Part shown: piece after piece, positions 1 to 9,349 of the stretch
How the letters are laid out: every line of letters begins with the position of its first letter
Position numbering within the stretch: position 1 is the first letter of the stretch
Assembly (NCBI GenBank): GCA_004173355.1
Contig: SEAD01000001.1
Coordinates: 1 to 64,000 of the forward strand
DNA length: 64,000 nt
DNA from: Chitinophagaceae bacterium
GTDB lineage: Bacteria > Bacteroidota > Bacteroidia > Chitinophagales > Chitinophagaceae
Reading direction: 5' to 3'
Made by a program: the position numbers and the translations under genes
Notes under the pieces: generated by a model
Told to the model about the DNA's origin: nothing
The model's database searches: none
What the model saw: only the letters and a program-made list of their open reading frames with translations

Positions 1-2
1 TG

Positions 3-755
3 GTGTCCTGTGAAAAAGTGATCGATATCGACCTTAAATCAGCGGATAAAAAATTTGTTATCGAGGCTAACCTGAGCAACCAGGCAGGCAACTGCCGGGT
101 GCTGCTTACCCGCACCAAGGATTTTGACGAGAGCAACAGTTTTGAAGGCGTAACCGGTGCGCTGGTAACCATCCGTGAGGAAGGCGGTGCTACTACCGCG
201 CTGGGCGCCGTGCAGGATGGCGTATACGAATCAGCAACACTTGCGGGAACCAGTGGCAAGACCTATCACCTGTCGGTGCAGGTGGACGGACAGGAGTTTA
301 CCGCCACATCCACCATGCCGGTATTTGTCAGGCTGGATACCATTTATGTAACCAGGGAAACACTGTTCAGCGACGGGCAACTCATTGTCAACGCCGAATT
401 CCAGGACCCTCCCGGCCCCGGCAACAATTACCGGTTCATCCAGTATTTCAATGGAGTGAAAGAAGACCAGCTGCAGTTCATGAACGACGACTATACCGAT
501 GGGCGTTACGTCAACTCCAAACTTTTTTACTTTAACGACGACGATGAAGATGACCTCAAACAAGGTGATGAGGTACTCGTGGAAATGTACACTATAGATG
601 CCAACATGTACAAATATTGGTTCAGCCTCTTCCGCAGTTCAACCGGCGACAGCAACCAGGCTACACCATCAAACCCCGTGAGTAATATGCAGGGAGGCGC
701 ACTTGGCTATTTCAGCGCCCATACCAAACAATCCAAAGGCATGGTGATACCCTGA
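3..755 (+). CDS. DUF4249 family lipoprotein, 5' end outside the window
   Basis: About 250 residues are visible; the frame begins SCEKVIDIDL at the window edge. The Cys at the second position looks like the lipidated Cys of a lipoprotein, so only the signal peptide and start codon seem to be missing. The body is beta-rich and ends with the NPVSN...GGALGYFSA segment typical of DUF4249. Members of this family are outer-membrane-associated lipoproteins usually encoded directly after a TonB-dependent receptor, so a receptor gene is expected just upstream of the window (inference). The exact ligand is unknown. An acidic run (DDDEDD) near residue 180 is a local oddity. Confidence 0.8.
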   Translation: MSCEKVIDIDLKSADKKFVIEANLSNQAGNCRVLLTRTKDFDESNSFEGVTGALVTIREEGGATTALGAVQDGVYESATLAGTSGKTYHLSVQVDGQEFTATSTMPVFVRLDTIYVTRETLFSDGQLIVNAEFQDPPGPGNNYRFIQYFNGVKEDQLQFMNDDYTDGRYVNSKLFYFNDDDEDDLKQGDEVLVEMYTIDANMYKYWFSLFRSSTGDSNQATPSNPVSNMQGGALGYFSAHTKQSKGMVIP

Positions 756-800
756 GAATAGTTATCCGTAAGTACTCCACGCCACCGCTGATGCGACTGA

Positions 801-2339
801 ATGAGCGATTTTTGGAAAATGAACCTGACTATGAAGCGGAAGCGGTTCCTGTTATACCTGTCCTTTCCCTTGCTGGCCCTGTTGTTGTACCACGGAGTAT
901 TCAATGCTGAATACGCCTACCTCGACGAAGCCCAGCAGCTCTGGCGTAATCAGGAAGGTTCCAATTTTACCATGTTCTTTGTGCAGGGGCGGCCGCTGAC
1001 GGGGCAACTGCTCGAATGGTTGTTTGGTTCGGTACAGGATATCGCCGGCCTGCGCATGATCAGGATCTTTTCCCTGGTTGGCTGGATTCTTACTGGTCTT
1101 GTACTGCTGGCGTTTCTTGAACGCTGGATCCGTGACCTGCTGATTGACCAGCGAATACTCCTGCCTGCCATGGTCCTGTTCACCGCCGCACCGGCCACCG
1201 CAATCAGCATTGGCTGGGCCTCCTGCGCAGAAATTTTCCTGGCAACACTCGCCGGTCTGGTATCGGGTGCGCTGGTCTTTAACAGTGTCTTCCAGGCCCG
1301 CGGGAAAAAATCCCTGCCGGCGTTGATCCTTGCCATTGCCTGCGGCGTAGTCTCATTGTTCCTCTACCAGAATTCCTTTGGCATTTTCCTCCTGCCTTTT
1401 GTGCTTTTGTTATTCGCCGGTAAATCCCTGCCGGTAAAAAAAATGGTGACAGCGGGGATCATTTTTTACCTGCTTGTATACCTTGTTTATTACATTTCCT
1501 TCGCGGCTCTATTGCATCACTACGGTGTTCACAAAGCCACCAGGGCTGCACTGAGTACCGACCTGCCCGGTAAACTTTCATTTTTCTTCAGCGGGCCGGC
1601 GCCAAAAGCATTTTCGCTGAACCTGCTCTATCACACCAGTTCGATCTTCAAACAAATATTTGCACCCCTGATGATCGGGCTTTTTGCCGTTAGTGTGTAT
1701 ATACGTTACCGGGAACAGGGCTGGGTGAAAACAACGGGCCGGCTGCTTTTGTTCCTGGTCCTTTTAATGCTGGTTTACCTGCCATCGATGGCGGTGGCAG
1801 AAAATTTTTCTTCCTACCGGACCATGCTTCCGTTTTCGCTGGCGGCGGGTTTTGTACTTTTTATCCAGTTGTCCTGGTTTTTCCGGCAGGGCCGTTTCAT
1901 TCAGGTGACAGGCCTGCTGCTCACCATTACAATGGCGTTTATCGGCTACCTGAATATCAACAGGCACTTCCTGCACCCGGTCAGGGAAGAACACCTGGCA
2001 CTGAAAACTTTTCTTAACGGATCATTCAGGAAGGATACCAAAGAGGTCTTGTTTATCCGTGCGGACAGACAGGTCTTTCGCAGGACGTTTGGCCCCTACC
2101 CTGTAAAAGATGAATTTGGTTATGCCTCTACCGCACGCGAGTGGGTACCAGACCCGCTGGTGCGCCAGCTGGTGATGGAGCAGACCGGTAAACGGGCTAC
2201 CGCCGACTCGCTGCGGATCCGTCAGTTCGCCAGCCGCAAGGATTATGAAAAATCAGGGCTGACTCCTGGCAGCACCACCCTGCTCATCGATATGGATAGC
2301 CTGATCATACGCGGTGTTACTCCGGCTTCAGGCTTTTAA
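801..2339 (+). CDS. polytopic inner-membrane protein, possibly GT-C type glycosyltransferase
   Basis: The 512-residue product has roughly ten hydrophobic segments, a first periplasmic loop with an acidic pair (YLDEAQQLW) after TM1, and a soluble C-terminal part of about 120 residues. A long hydrophobic protein with acidic residues in the first loop resembles GT-C lipid-linked sugar transferases, but I do not see a family-defining motif, so the function stays open. The start could also be the ATG at 831 (MKRKRFLLY...), which gives a cleaner first membrane helix. Its last 23 bases overlap the 3' end of the convergent permease gene. Confidence 0.6.
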   Translation: MSDFWKMNLTMKRKRFLLYLSFPLLALLLYHGVFNAEYAYLDEAQQLWRNQEGSNFTMFFVQGRPLTGQLLEWLFGSVQDIAGLRMIRIFSLVGWILTGLVLLAFLERWIRDLLIDQRILLPAMVLFTAAPATAISIGWASCAEIFLATLAGLVSGALVFNSVFQARGKKSLPALILAIACGVVSLFLYQNSFGIFLLPFVLLLFAGKSLPVKKMVTAGIIFYLLVYLVYYISFAALLHHYGVHKATRAALSTDLPGKLSFFFSGPAPKAFSLNLLYHTSSIFKQIFAPLMIGLFAVSVYIRYREQGWVKTTGRLLLFLVLLMLVYLPSMAVAENFSSYRTMLPFSLAAGFVLFIQLSWFFRQGRFIQVTGLLLTITMAFIGYLNINRHFLHPVREEHLALKTFLNGSFRKDTKEVLFIRADRQVFRRTFGPYPVKDEFGYASTAREWVPDPLVRQLVMEQTGKRATADSLRIRQFASRKDYEKSGLTPGSTTLLIDMDSLIIRGVTPASGF

Positions 2340-4731
2340 CGGGATTCACCGTTGCCGCCCTGATCGCCTGGGAACTGACAGTAAGTAAAGCCACCAGCAC
2401 GGTGAACAAAGCGCTCAATCCAAAGATCCACCACGATATGTTTACACGATATGCAAAATCCTGCAGCCATTTATCCATTACCAGCCATGCCACCGGTGCC
2501 GCGATGACAAACCCGATCAGCACAAGACGGATATAATCCCTGGAGAGCATGGCAACAATACCGGTCACATTTGCCCCGAGTACTTTCCGGATCCCGATCT
2601 CGCGGGTGCGTTGCTCAGTGGTGAACATCGCCAGTCCGAATAACCCGAGACAGGCCACAAGGATGGTGAGCACTGCAAACACGCCAAGGATGGTGGCAAT
2701 ATTTTTTTCGGATTTATACATCGCATCAAACCGATCATCGAGAAAGGAATAGGACAACGGGAATTCCGGCTCCGCCTTTTTCCATCCGGCTTCAATAACC
2801 GACACCAGTGAAGACAGCTCTGCTGTTTTGATTTTTACAATCATGGTGCCTCCACCGCCCACCGACATGACCAGCGGCGTGATCGCCTGCTGCATGGAAC
2901 GGAAATGGAAATCTTTTACCACACCGATCACGGTATACCGTTTATGGTTGTCGTTGTTGACGCTGGTGATCGTATGCCCTTCGGCATTGGTCTCCCAGCC
3001 ATATACTTTTGCGGCTGCTTCATTCAGGATCACCGAGTTTGAATCCGATACGGATCCCCTGCTGAAATTACGCCCCGATTTTACCTCCATACCCAGTGTT
3101 GGGATATACTGGTCGTCGACATCATACATCAGCGACTTAACCAGCATCGACGACTGGTTATCGGGATAGGCCGTGAAATTGTTGTTATCCGAAGCGCCGG
3201 CTGGCAGATAACCCGAGGAGCTGACGGAGACAATGCGCGGATCGGCGAGTAACTGGTCGCGGAAAGCCGCCTGTTTACCACCCAGCCGCCAGGTGTTCTC
3301 GATCACCAGCACCTCTTCCTTGTTATATCCCAGTTTTTTGTTTCGTATAAACGAGAGCTGCCGGAACACAGTGATGGTGCCGACTACGAGGCTCACCGAG
3401 ATAAAGAACTGGAATACGACCAGTGCGCTCCTCAGGCTCAGGGTGCGTTTGCCAATGGCAAAGCGGCTCTTGAGTACCCTGACCGGTTTAAAAGAGGAAA
3501 GGTAAAGTGCCGGATAACTGCCGGCAATCAGTCCTGTACCCAATGCCACAACCACCAGCCAGAAAATCACGGATGGATTTTTTTGCAGTTGTTTACCCAG
3601 ATCCTGCGCCGCCAGGGTATTAAAGTACGGCAATGTGACCCATACGATCAGCATGGCAAGAACCATGGCGATAAAGGTAACCAGCATCGATTCCATGAGG
3701 AACTGGAATACGAGTTGCCGGCGGCCGGATCCCATTACTTTCCGTACCCCGATTTCCTTTGCCCGACGGGACGCACCCGCAGTGGAAAGGTTCATGAAAT
3801 TGATACAGGCGATAAGGATCATGAAGATGGCTACCGCGCCAAAAATATATACGTACTGGATATCACCAGGGGCTTCAAACTCACCCGTCATGTTCGAATG
3901 CAGGTGGATGTCGGTTAGTGGTTGCAATGCGAACCCGAGACTGTTCCCTTTTGCTTCAAAATCAACATAGGAAAGACCCATGATTTTCTCCAGTTCGGGA
4001 CCGATATACCTGCCCACCATCGGCTGGATTTTCGCCTGGAGTTTGCGATAGTCAGCCCCCTTGCGCAACAACAGGTAGGTATAAAAATTGGAGCTCATCC
4101 AGGTAGGCTGTTTCGCTTCATCCAGTCCGTTCATTGAAGCGAGTATGTCGAAATGGAAATGACTGTTTTCCGGAACGGGTTCCATCACTGCGGTGACACG
4201 GTATGGTTGCCCCTGGTCACCTACCAGCAATGTTTTCCCAATCGCCGGTTCATTCCCGAAATAACGAAAAGCTGTTTCGGTGCTGACCACGATGCTGTTG
4301 GGTTCAAGCAATGCAGTTGCAGGTACACCTTCCTTCAGGGGTAATGAAAACACAGCGAAGATCCCCTGGTCGGCAAACGCAAACCGGTCGGTACGAAGGG
4401 TGCGGTCACCATAACTGATCCGGGGAGTACCATAGCTGCGGATGCGCACGGCATTTTCCACTTCGGGGAAATCCGCCTTGAAGGCGGGAGCCACCATGGG
4501 CATCACATTGGCCTCATGGATTTCCCCACCCTGCATACGTCCGTTAAAAACCACCCGCACGATCCGGTCTGCATGCAGGTTAAAACTGTCATAGCCCGTC
4601 TCATGCCGGATAAACAACACGATGAGTAAAGTAGTAGCCAGTCCGAGTGACAAGCCAAGTATATTGATGAATGACAAGCCCCGGTTGCGCCAGATAGTGC
4701 GCCAGGCAATGGTGAGATAATTCCTGAACAT
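2317..4731 (-). CDS. MacB/FtsX-type ABC transporter permease
   Basis: The 804-residue protein has the duplicated MacB_PCD plus FtsX layout of Bacteroidetes ABC permeases: TM1 at about residues 20-42, a large periplasmic domain to about 280, three TM helices at about 290-420, a second TM and periplasmic domain (430-670), and three terminal TM helices. The motifs TREIGIRKVLGA and AKEIGVRKVMGS sit before the FtsX helices, as usual in the family. No ATPase gene is adjacent, so the partner is encoded elsewhere. These permeases act in mechanotransmission or peptide/antibiotic export; the substrate cannot be read here. Confidence 0.88.
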   Translation of the reverse strand: MFRNYLTIAWRTIWRNRGLSFINILGLSLGLATTLLIVLFIRHETGYDSFNLHADRIVRVVFNGRMQGGEIHEANVMPMVAPAFKADFPEVENAVRIRSYGTPRISYGDRTLRTDRFAFADQGIFAVFSLPLKEGVPATALLEPNSIVVSTETAFRYFGNEPAIGKTLLVGDQGQPYRVTAVMEPVPENSHFHFDILASMNGLDEAKQPTWMSSNFYTYLLLRKGADYRKLQAKIQPMVGRYIGPELEKIMGLSYVDFEAKGNSLGFALQPLTDIHLHSNMTGEFEAPGDIQYVYIFGAVAIFMILIACINFMNLSTAGASRRAKEIGVRKVMGSGRRQLVFQFLMESMLVTFIAMVLAMLIVWVTLPYFNTLAAQDLGKQLQKNPSVIFWLVVVALGTGLIAGSYPALYLSSFKPVRVLKSRFAIGKRTLSLRSALVVFQFFISVSLVVGTITVFRQLSFIRNKKLGYNKEEVLVIENTWRLGGKQAAFRDQLLADPRIVSVSSSGYLPAGASDNNNFTAYPDNQSSMLVKSLMYDVDDQYIPTLGMEVKSGRNFSRGSVSDSNSVILNEAAAKVYGWETNAEGHTITSVNNDNHKRYTVIGVVKDFHFRSMQQAITPLVMSVGGGGTMIVKIKTAELSSLVSVIEAGWKKAEPEFPLSYSFLDDRFDAMYKSEKNIATILGVFAVLTILVACLGLFGLAMFTTEQRTREIGIRKVLGANVTGIVAMLSRDYIRLVLIGFVIAAPVAWLVMDKWLQDFAYRVNISWWIFGLSALFTVLVALLTVSSQAIRAATVNPVKSLKPE

Positions 4732-4915
4732 AATATTACGGTTAGGGTTTATCCACGAGCCAAGGGAATGCCATTTTTACAAGCAGTTATTACTCAGTAT
4801 TATGTATTTTTCCGGATTCCGGGGATCGTCCGTAAACGAACACCTGTCCGTTCATACTGACACTGAACAAAACCCCTTTTGATAGTGTTTATTCCCTAAC
4901 TATTCCAGTAAACAT

Positions 4916-5509
4916 ATGGCTGTATTTACATTCAACGAATCGTTTTTAGAAAGTGCACTCTCGTATGACCAGTATCGCAAAGGCCTTCATGCATGGCTGA
5001 AACACCCGCCGGCTGATGAAGCCGCGGTGAAAATGATCCTGTATACCCAGAAGAACCAGGACCTGATGGATGAATATGACCAGGCCTACCGGATTGGTGA
5101 TGCGCTTCGCGCTACCGTGGAAAAAGCACCCGCACTGACATGGGTGGTGATCACAGAGGGATGGTGTGGTGATGCCGCATTCAATGTGCCCATGTTTGCA
5201 TTGCTGGAAGATGTGTTTCCTGAAAAAATCAAACTCCGTCTTTTCCTGCGGGACAAAAATCCTGAACTGATGGATGCCTATCTCACCGAAGGCGGACGAT
5301 CGATCCCGAAACTGGTGCTGCTGGATCAGGACCTGAAAGACAAGGGCACCTGGGGACCGCGTCCCGCGCCGCTAATGACCAAAGTGGGTGAATGGAAGGA
5401 AGCCGGTGATCCCCTGAAAGAAATGATCCGCAAGACGAAGGAGTGGTATGATGCAGACCAGACGGTTACACTGCAGCAGGAATTGAACACGCTGCTGTCC
5501 GGAATCTGA
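4916..5509 (+). CDS. thioredoxin family protein with single active-site cysteine
   Basis: A 197-residue protein with no signal peptide and a thioredoxin-like core: beta strand WVVIT, then WCGDAAF at residues 83-89, and a cis-Pro segment SIPKLVLLD near residue 128. The active site is C-G-D-A rather than C-x-x-C, so only Cys84 is left. This WCGD form is a recognised cytoplasmic Bacteroidetes branch of the thioredoxin fold; a disulfide reductase activity with two cysteines is excluded, whereas a glutaredoxin-like monothiol or peroxidase-like role is possible (inference). A shared terminator separates it from the convergent kinase gene. Confidence 0.8.
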   Translation: MAVFTFNESFLESALSYDQYRKGLHAWLKHPPADEAAVKMILYTQKNQDLMDEYDQAYRIGDALRATVEKAPALTWVVITEGWCGDAAFNVPMFALLEDVFPEKIKLRLFLRDKNPELMDAYLTEGGRSIPKLVLLDQDLKDKGTWGPRPAPLMTKVGEWKEAGDPLKEMIRKTKEWYDADQTVTLQQELNTLLSGI

Positions 5510-5525
5510 CAGGCACGGATGAATA

Positions 5526-5561
5526 AAAAAAACTGCAGCTGTTAACGCGGCTGCAGTTTTT
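5526..5561. terminator. bidirectional intrinsic terminator
   Basis: A 9-bp stem (AACTGCAGC at 5531-5539 with GCTGCAGTT at 5550-5558) has an A tract before it and a T tract after it. It can therefore stop transcription from both the thioredoxin gene and the convergent histidine kinase, whose stop codon lies at its edge. Confidence 0.85.
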
Positions 5562-6956
5562 TTATGCCACAGGTTGCGCTTCCTGTGGCAATACAAAGGA
5601 GAATACACTGCCCTTGCCCGGTTCGCTTTCCACGTACATCCGGCCGCCGTTTTTGACGAGGAATTCCTTGCAGAGCATCAGTCCCAGACCTGTGCCTGAT
5701 TCATTATCTGTGCCCTTTGTGGTATAAAATTCGTTTTTATTGATCCGTTTCAATGCTTCATCATTCATCCCGGTACCGGTATCCTGTACAAAAATTTCTG
5801 CGAAATCATCCCTGTTTTCCGCATCGAGGATTACCGAACCATTTTCGGGGGTAAACTTGATGGCATTGGATACCAGGTTTCGCAGCACGAGGTTGATCAT
5901 ATCGCGATCGGCATAGATATATACCGGCTCCTCCGATTTTAGCTCGAGATAAACCCGTTTTGATTCCGCCTGCAGGCGCAGTAATGCCGCGGTTTCCTGC
6001 ATCATCTCGCGGACATCGATCAGCTGCGGGTTGGCGGGGGCCGACTGCATCTGGCTTTTCGCCCACTGCAACAGGTTTTCCATGAGCCCTGTGGTGTAGT
6101 TCAGGTCTTTTACCACATCCGGCACCATCAGCTTGATTTCATCTCCCGGCAGGTCGTATTGTTCCATATTGCGGAACAGGTTACGCAATGCATAAATCGG
6201 GGTTTTGAGGTCATGCGAGATGATGGAGAATAATTTATTTTTCAGTGCATCGAGTTCCTGGAGTTCATGCGTCTGCTGTTGCAACCTGCCGGTTTTTTCC
6301 GCCAGTTCCAGTTTCTGTTCCCTGATTTCGATATTACTCTTTTCGAGCTCATTCCGCTGGTGGATCAGCTTTGACTGGTAACGGGCATTTTCCTTTTTTA
6401 TCATGAACAGTCCGAGGAAAATACAAACCGCGGCAATCAGGTGGTTAAGGAAATAAAATGAATGGCTGACATCAACCAGTTTGAATGTATAATCCTGCCA
6501 CAATACAAAGACGGCGAGGTAGCAGGCAATGGATAGTGTAAAGGACAACATCACATTGACGATGCGCTGCAGGAAGAACACGGAGAGTACGCCATAAAGG
6601 ACAAAGAACAATTCAATGCCCACATCAATTTTTGCAGCATACACCAGTGAGGTCATCACCGGGTAGAGGATGAAATAGATCATCCTGGCCAGTTCGTAGC
6701 GGCCGCGGCGGTTGCTGTAGAGTACGCTGATGCTGATAAATGCGGGGGAACAGGCAACAACCCACGCCAGTGCGGGCAGGTGCTGGTTATTGAAGATCCC
6801 GGCAACGGGAACGATGATACCTGAAATAAATCCGAAAAAATTGAGGAGGTTGAAAACGCCGAGTTTGCGTTTTTCATATTCATCAAGGACGGGTGAAACG
6901 CCGTTCAAACGGATGGACTGGTACAGCCTGTTCACATACTGAAACAGTAAGTTCAT
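5562..6956 (-). CDS. membrane sensor histidine kinase
   Basis: The 464-residue protein has six hydrophobic segments between residues 35 and 187, a coiled-coil linker (195-240), and a HisKA/HATPase_c kinase. The phosphoacceptor is His248 in SHDLKTP, the N box reads NLVSNAIKFTP, and the G boxes are DTGTGM and GTGLGLML. The membrane part has almost no extracytoplasmic loop, so it probably senses a signal within or at the membrane. No response regulator is adjacent, making it an orphan kinase. Upstream 350 bases carry no gene. Confidence 0.88.
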   Translation of the reverse strand: MNLLFQYVNRLYQSIRLNGVSPVLDEYEKRKLGVFNLLNFFGFISGIIVPVAGIFNNQHLPALAWVVACSPAFISISVLYSNRRGRYELARMIYFILYPVMTSLVYAAKIDVGIELFFVLYGVLSVFFLQRIVNVMLSFTLSIACYLAVFVLWQDYTFKLVDVSHSFYFLNHLIAAVCIFLGLFMIKKENARYQSKLIHQRNELEKSNIEIREQKLELAEKTGRLQQQTHELQELDALKNKLFSIISHDLKTPIYALRNLFRNMEQYDLPGDEIKLMVPDVVKDLNYTTGLMENLLQWAKSQMQSAPANPQLIDVREMMQETAALLRLQAESKRVYLELKSEEPVYIYADRDMINLVLRNLVSNAIKFTPENGSVILDAENRDDFAEIFVQDTGTGMNDEALKRINKNEFYTTKGTDNESGTGLGLMLCKEFLVKNGGRMYVESEPGKGSVFSFVLPQEAQPVA

Positions 6957-7304
6957 AGCGTGAGCTTGGGTTTGGATTAAGCGGCTTTACCAGGTTTGGA
7001 TCGGATGGTTGAGTGTCCGTGTTTTTACTAAGACATTCTACCAGGCCTACCTACGGAAAGTTTTCTGCTGCGGATTTTCTCCGCCACATTATTTTTCCGG
7101 GCCTGCTATTGAATTTCAACCCCGTTTGACGACACTAACATAGAGCGAAATAGTGATTACTGCAAGTGATGCGTAAGATTATCTGGTAATTTCCCCTGTT
7201 TATGGAATGAAGAAGGGATGCGGATCCTGGCGGATCGATGTTATTTTCCCCTGTTTTTTTCCGCGTTTTTTGCTTTGGAATATGACTCGTTTTCCCTTTT
7301 CCCC
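6957..7304. other. intergenic stretch without recognisable gene
   Basis: About 350 bases lie between the kinase start and the tRNA-Leu promoter. I find no coding frame of substance, no terminator and no conserved RNA motif. It should contain the kinase promoter on the minus strand, but I cannot place a TAnnTTTG element there with confidence. Confidence 0.4.
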
Positions 7305-7312
7305 TATATTTG
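7305..7312 (+). promoter_or_regulatory. Bacteroidetes -7 promoter element for tRNA-Leu(GAG)
   Basis: TATATTTG matches the TAnnTTTG consensus and lies 10 bases before the tRNA. A good TTTG -33 box at the usual 19-20 base spacing is not clear. Confidence 0.6.
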
Positions 7313-7322
7313 CACTCCCCTA

Positions 7323-7406
7323 GCCCAGGTGGCGAAATTGGTAGACGCACTACCTTGAGGTGGTAGCGCCGGAAACGGTGTGCTGGTTCGAATCCAGTCT
7401 TGGGCA
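7323..7406 (+). tRNA. tRNA-Leu (anticodon GAG)
   Basis: A class II tRNA: acceptor GCCCAGG pairs with CTTGGGC (7399-7405), the anticodon stem CTACC/GGTAG closes loop TTGAGGT with anticodon GAG, a long variable arm follows, and the T loop is the canonical TTCGAAT. The 3' CCA is not encoded. It reads CUC and CUU codons. A terminator follows 10 bases later, so it is a single-gene transcript. Confidence 0.95.
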
Positions 7407-7415
7407 CAGGCCGGA

Positions 7416-7447
7416 AACCCCTTTCAGATAACACTGAGAGGGGTTTT
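7416..7447 (+). terminator. intrinsic terminator after tRNA-Leu(GAG)
   Basis: Stem AACCCCT (7416-7422) with AGGGGTT (7439-7445), extended by TTCAG/CTGAG-like inner pairing, followed by a T run. Confidence 0.8.
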
Positions 7448-7513
7448 TACATTTAACCCAGGCACCTTCGCACTCAGCCAGGTTCCAAAAAGCCACCGCT
7501 CAGAAGCGATAAT

Positions 7514-9343
7514 TCATAGTAGCTGGCAAAGTCCCGGATATTTTGACTGCATGAATGCAAACTGCGCTGCGTTCAGGAAAAGATAGCCCGCAGCCTGGCC
7601 ATCATCGATACATTTATAGATTTTCCCGTCCACACCAGCCTGTTCAATTGCGGTGATGATCATCTCCAAAAAACCTGGATTGAGCCAGTCGCCCTGAAAG
7701 TCAAGCGCCTTTTCGTAACGGATACCGTTGAGGGTAAAACCGAAAATCGTGGCTGTTGCTTTTTTGTCGAATCCATTTGCAAAATCATCGGTTATGTTTT
7801 CGAGGCGGAAAGCGCCGCGCGATGCGATGCTGAATAAGCCACTGAGCTCGCGGTAAGGGTCTTCGAGATTTCCGGTTTCCCAGTCAAAGAAAACAACGAG
7901 ACCGGGGAACCCTGCGAGCAACTCCCCATAATCCCTGAAATCTGAACGGCTGATCTCTTCAAGCGCCTTGTCGATATCAGGCTTGCTGATGTTGTCGAGC
8001 AGGCCAATGGAACGGATATCTTCCAACAGCGTCTTTACTCCGGCCCGTGTAAACCGCCTGTCAAAACTTTCAGCACTCAACCGGTTGTTGTACTGGACAA
8101 ATGGTGCCTGGGATTCATTTAGTAATATAAGTCCCACCCTTGTAGCTTGATATTCTGCAGCCGGGTCAGGCGGCAGTCGCATCTGGTGCAGTCGGTATGG
8201 GGATCCGGTTTCCGCAAGCCACCTGTTGATTGGTTTCTGGAAGTCAACGTCGATTACCGACGGGACTGAATTGGGGTTATCGTCTTTTGGGTCAGCGTGA
8301 CGGTAATCATGGAAAAATACGTGGCGGTATACCAGGCCATCCGCTTCAAACTGCAGGTGCACATCCTGCCGGATCAGGTTATGATCATCTGACTCCATGA
8401 CTTTTACCCGCAGGTTGCTGTACCGAAACCCCGGGAGCAGCTGCTGCACGAGCCGGAACATTTCCGGATACACTTTCAACGGATCCGGGGGAAATGCTTT
8501 GAGATCTGCCAGCAGGTAATTATTACTGTACGCCACCATGCCATGCATACCGGGCAGCCTGCCGTCATTGAACTCCGCCCGGATTGTCTCCCTCCTGCCC
8601 GGTGCAATGACTCCCTTCTCAATAAGTGTATCCAGATGATTCAGTTGTTCATTACGGAACGTCTCATAGTAACTGGCCATAGTGCTGCGCTGCAACATGA
8701 ATTGCAGCAGGTCTGATTCAAGCTGGAGTTTCGCGGACTGTAATGCCGCTTTACATTCCCCAAAAACGGCATCGTTGATCAGTCCGGTATCATGGAATAA
8801 ACGGAGCGTCCGCAACCGGGTAAGACCAGTCACGCTTGTTTCATCGCTGATGCAGTCTGGAATGGATTGCACTCCCCACATCGTTTGCGAGGAGAACTGG
8901 ATGGTTTGATTGGCGGAACCGGGCAATTCCTCCGTATTCCGGAATTTTTTTTCACGGTTCTTTTTTTTGCGCGTCATCATAAATTGCCCCAACTCTGTGA
9001 CCAGCGCATCGTGACAGAAATGCAGGATCGTTTCACGCATCAGATCGTCGATGCTGTAACTGTATTCATTTATGGAAGAGCGGACCTCAACTTTTATCGT
9101 GCCTTTGCTGTATTCCCTGAAGAACACCTCAGGCGCGTCTTTGGAAAGGAAGCCGTTGCTCACAAGGTTGTCGAGATAAACTGAGGCCTGGCTTTCTGTA
9201 ATTATTGCGTGGGACGGGGTGTGGAATTCCATGGGTAGTGTTTTGTAAGTAACGGCGCCCTGACTGAATGCCGAATCAATATCCACAACCTGCGTCATGG
9301 CAGCAAAGGGAAGACAGAACAGGAGTAAGGTCAAAGATTTCAT
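7514..9343 (-). CDS. secreted protein of unknown function
   Basis: A 609-residue protein with a short signal peptide (MKSLTLLLFCLPFAAMTQ, cleavage after about residue 18). I recognise no domain. The first third is charged (a KKKNREKK cluster near residue 128), and the remainder is a mixed alpha/beta sequence without repeats. It starts only 6 bases after the stop of the upstream kinase, so the two are very probably co-transcribed and may work together, for example as a periplasmic accessory or output of the kinase (inference). Confidence 0.7.
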   Translation of the reverse strand: MKSLTLLLFCLPFAAMTQVVDIDSAFSQGAVTYKTLPMEFHTPSHAIITESQASVYLDNLVSNGFLSKDAPEVFFREYSKGTIKVEVRSSINEYSYSIDDLMRETILHFCHDALVTELGQFMMTRKKKNREKKFRNTEELPGSANQTIQFSSQTMWGVQSIPDCISDETSVTGLTRLRTLRLFHDTGLINDAVFGECKAALQSAKLQLESDLLQFMLQRSTMASYYETFRNEQLNHLDTLIEKGVIAPGRRETIRAEFNDGRLPGMHGMVAYSNNYLLADLKAFPPDPLKVYPEMFRLVQQLLPGFRYSNLRVKVMESDDHNLIRQDVHLQFEADGLVYRHVFFHDYRHADPKDDNPNSVPSVIDVDFQKPINRWLAETGSPYRLHQMRLPPDPAAEYQATRVGLILLNESQAPFVQYNNRLSAESFDRRFTRAGVKTLLEDIRSIGLLDNISKPDIDKALEEISRSDFRDYGELLAGFPGLVVFFDWETGNLEDPYRELSGLFSIASRGAFRLENITDDFANGFDKKATATIFGFTLNGIRYEKALDFQGDWLNPGFLEMIITAIEQAGVDGKIYKCIDDGQAAGYLFLNAAQFAFMQSKYPGLCQLL

Positions 9344-9349
9344 GAACGG

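Noticed and set aside
6957-7304. Possible small RNA in the 350-base gap before tRNA-Leu
   Set aside because: No promoter-terminator pair and no clear stable hairpin seen.
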